A stretch of 9,098 bases of DNA from Hyphomicrobiales bacterium (GTDB lineage Bacteria > Pseudomonadota > Alphaproteobacteria > Rhizobiales > Kaistiaceae). Below the pieces are notes generated by a model that saw nothing but the letters and a program-made list of their open reading frames with translations, did not search any database and had not been told where the DNA came from. Made by a program: the position numbers and the translations under genes. The stretch is from positions 1 to 9,098 of the forward strand of contig JAFKJZ010000099.1 of NCBI GenBank assembly GCA_017305815.1. The letters are read 5' to 3'. Of this stretch, positions 7,724 to 9,098 are shown piece after piece; positions within the stretch are counted from its first letter, which is position 1, and every line of letters starts with the position of its first letter.

Positions 7724-7733
7724 TTATCTATAA
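7724..7733 (+). promoter_or_regulatory. BioR operator before bioR
   Basis: TTATCTATAA matches the known alphaproteobacterial BioR palindrome (TTATMKATAA) exactly. It ends 3 bases before the bioR ATG at 7737, where a ribosome site would normally be. BioR bound here would block its own transcription. Its last three bases, TAA, are an in-frame stop, so bioR cannot start further upstream. Confidence 0.9.
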
Positions 7734-7736
7734 AAC

Positions 7737-8405
7737 ATGAGCAAGCCCAAGGAAGACACGCTGGCGGTGCGGATCAGCCGCGCCCTGGCCGAGCGGATCA
7801 TTGCCGGCGAGATCGAGCCCGGCGCCCGTCTGCGCCAGGATCATGTCGCCGAGGAGTTCGGCGCCAGCCATGTGCCGGTGCGCGAGGCGTTCCGTCGTCT
7901 CGAAGCGCAGGGCCTGGCCGTCAGCGAGCCGCGCCGCGGCGTCCGCGTGGCGTCGTTCAACCTCGCCGAGGTCAAGGAAGTGGCGGAGATGCGCGCTGCG
8001 CTCGAAGTGCTGGCGCTGCGCCATGCCGCGCCCAACCTGACCGCCGCCATCCTCGACGAGGCCGAAGCGGCGACGAAGGCGGGCGACGAATCGCGCGATG
8101 TCCGTTCCTGGGAGGAGGCAAACCGGCGGTTTCACCGGCTCATTCTGGCGCCTTGCGGCATGCCGCGCCTGCTCGCTTCGATCGACGACCTGCATGCGGC
8201 CAGCGCGCGCTTCCTGTTCGCCGCCTGGCGCGCAGACTGGGAGGCGCGCACCGATCACGATCACCGCGCCATCCTGGCCGCCTTGCGCAGCCGGCAGGTC
8301 GAGGCGGCCTGTTCGACGCTGGCGGGGCATGTGCAATGGATCGGGCGGCGTCCGGTCTCGGCGTCCGGCGGCCGCACGCGCGACGCCTTCGCTATCGTTG
8401 GCTGA
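7737..8405 (+). CDS. bioR: GntR-family biotin regulator BioR
   Basis: Represses biotin genes in response to biotin status. The 222 residues show a GntR-type winged helix at about 10-75 (LAERIIAGEIEPGARLRQDH, then FGASHVPVREAFRRLEAQGL and RRGVRV), followed by an FCD-type helical effector domain at about 80-200 with spaced histidines (RRFHRLIL, DHDHRAI, AGHVQW). Assignment to BioR rather than another FCD regulator rests on the exact BioR box at its own start and on bioY directly downstream, carrying more boxes. The ATG at 7737 is preceded by an in-frame TAA and by no Shine-Dalgarno, so the message may be leaderless or poorly translated. It is divergent from the GAF/Fis regulator, with 83 bp between the proposed starts. 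Confidence 0.92.
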   Translation: MSKPKEDTLAVRISRALAERIIAGEIEPGARLRQDHVAEEFGASHVPVREAFRRLEAQGLAVSEPRRGVRVASFNLAEVKEVAEMRAALEVLALRHAAPNLTAAILDEAEAATKAGDESRDVRSWEEANRRFHRLILAPCGMPRLLASIDDLHAASARFLFAAWRADWEARTDHDHRAILAALRSRQVEAACSTLAGHVQWIGRRPVSASGGRTRDAFAIVG

Positions 8406-8408
8406 GTT

Positions 8409-8418
8409 TTATAGATAG
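8409..8418 (-). promoter_or_regulatory. BioR-like operator 1 before bioY (imperfect)
   Basis: TTATAGATAG differs at one of ten positions from TTATAGATAA, the reverse complement of the BioR box. It starts 4 bases after the bioR stop codon and 83 bases before bioY. Its centre is 42 bp, about four helical turns, from the next box. Confidence 0.65.
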
Positions 8419-8450
8419 GGATTGCGCGAATCGAGCCGATGTGGATTCAG

Positions 8451-8460
8451 TTATAGATAG
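8451..8460 (-). promoter_or_regulatory. BioR-like operator 2 before bioY (imperfect)
   Basis: A second TTATAGATAG, identical to the first, again 9 of 10 to the inverted consensus. Its centre is 19 bp from the perfect third box. Confidence 0.7.
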
Positions 8461-8469
8461 ACTGCAATA

Positions 8470-8479
8470 TTATCTATAA
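8470..8479 (+). promoter_or_regulatory. BioR operator 3 before bioY (perfect)
   Basis: TTATCTATAA, identical to the box in front of bioR, ends 12 bases before the bioY ATG. It is followed at 8483-8486 by the GGAG ribosome site, so bound BioR would sit at or just past the transcription start. Confidence 0.92.
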
Positions 8480-8491
8480 TTTGGAGTTCAC

Positions 8492-9058
8492 ATGACCTCG
8501 ACCCTCGTTCCCGCCATCCGCCAGGCCCGCAGCCTGTGGCGGCCTGCCGCCGTCGTCGTCGCCGGCATCGCGCTGATCACGCTCTGCGCCAAGATCCATA
8601 TTCCGTCCTGGCCGGTGCCGATGACGCTGCACACCCTGGCCGTGATGGCGATCGCCATTGCCGCCGGTCCGCGTCTCGCTGCGGCGACGTTCTTCGGCTA
8701 CCTCGCCGTCGGCGCGGCCGGTCTGCCGGTCTTCTCCGATTCCCCGGCGCGCGGCGTCGGACTTACTTACATGATGTGGCCGACCGGTGGTTACCTGCTC
8801 TGCTATCTCGCGGCCAGCTGGCTCACCGGCGCGCTCGCCGAGGGGCGCAGGACGCTCGGCCGCACCCTCGCCATGCTGGCCGGTCTCGCCGTCACCTATG
8901 CCGTCGGCCTGCCGTGGCTGGGGCTGTTCGTGCCGGCCGGGAACATCCTGGCGCTCGGCTTCACGCCCTTCATTCTTGGCGACCTGATCAACATCGCCAT
9001 GGTCGCGGCCGGCGCCGCGATCCTGCCCGCCCGCTTCATCGGGACGATCGGCCGATGA
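8492..9058 (+). CDS. bioY: Biotin transporter BioY (ECF S-component)
   Basis: Integral inner-membrane biotin-binding protein of 188 residues, the normal length for BioY. The start at 8492 has GGAG 5 bases upstream. About six hydrophobic segments are visible, beginning near residues 18-33 (PAAVVVAGIALITLCA). The family signatures are present: WPVPMTLHTLAV after the first segment, GYLAVGAAGLPVF, and GVGLTYMMWPTGGYL, the BioY form of the conserved G-TGGYL loop that contributes to substrate binding. No bioM or bioN is visible here, so it either works alone, as some BioY proteins are reported to do, or uses energising subunits encoded elsewhere. Three BioR boxes precede it, so it should be induced when biotin is scarce. 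Its stop overlaps the next ATG (ATGA), indicating translational coupling. Confidence 0.95.
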   Translation: MTSTLVPAIRQARSLWRPAAVVVAGIALITLCAKIHIPSWPVPMTLHTLAVMAIAIAAGPRLAAATFFGYLAVGAAGLPVFSDSPARGVGLTYMMWPTGGYLLCYLAASWLTGALAEGRRTLGRTLAMLAGLAVTYAVGLPWLGLFVPAGNILALGFTPFILGDLINIAMVAAGAAILPARFIGTIGR

Positions 9059-9098
9059 TCGCCGAGCATGGCGTAGCTCCGGTTTCCCCGTCTGCGAT
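9055..9098 (+). CDS. Start of a downstream ORF coupled to bioY, truncated by the window end
   Basis: ATG at 9055 overlaps the bioY TGA in an ATGA arrangement and stays open to the window edge, giving MIAEHGVAPVSPSA. Only 14 full codons are available, so no function can be assigned. Coupling to bioY would fit another biotin uptake or synthesis gene, but that is a guess. Confidence 0.45.
   Translation, partial: MIAEHGVAPVSPSA

Overview
The window (9,098 bp, high GC) most likely comes from the chromosome of an alphaproteobacterium, probably of the Hyphomicrobiales. The main reason is the last block: a GntR-family biotin regulator of the BioR type next to bioY, with copies of the BioR palindrome TTATCTATAA. 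BioR regulation is known only from alphaproteobacteria. Codon usage is strongly GC-biased, so nearly every real gene throws long shadow frames. I see no transposase, integrase, tRNA, rRNA or CRISPR array.

Layout. (1) 1-1490, plus strand: the 3' part of an arylsulfatase cut by the window edge. (2) 1726-2520, minus strand: a beta-barrel-like outer-membrane protein of the group often mislabelled 'neuromedin U' or 'transporter', convergent with the sulfatase; two GC-rich hairpins lie between them. (3) 2521-3134: about 600 bp without a convincing gene, with a short GC-rich direct repeat and hairpins. (4) 3135-3338, minus: a 67-residue helical protein of unknown function. (5) 3609-4337, minus: a small sulfotransferase with PAPS-binding motifs. 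(6) 4578-7653, minus: an aldehyde-oxidation cluster. In transcription order it is a short GAF + Fis-type regulator, a 152-bp promoter region with candidate operator half-sites, an ExaC/AcoD-like aldehyde dehydrogenase, a strong intrinsic terminator, and a DUF779 protein. (7) 7737-9058, plus: bioR and bioY, with one BioR box just before bioR and three before bioY, then the first codons of a coupled ORF cut by the window end.

How the genes fit together. The regulator probably senses a small molecule through its GAF domain and controls the aldehyde dehydrogenase, which would oxidise acetaldehyde or similar aldehydes to the acid. DUF779 proteins are recurrent neighbours of this dehydrogenase class. 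BioR should repress itself and the biotin uptake protein BioY when biotin is plentiful. The sulfatase, outer-membrane protein and sulfotransferase may share an interest in sulfate esters, but only proximity supports that.

I did not find a clearly new multi-gene system. The points most worth following are the terminator inside the aldehyde cluster, the dyad sites in its promoter, the unsettled 5' end (possible frameshift) of its regulator, and the multi-box BioR architecture.
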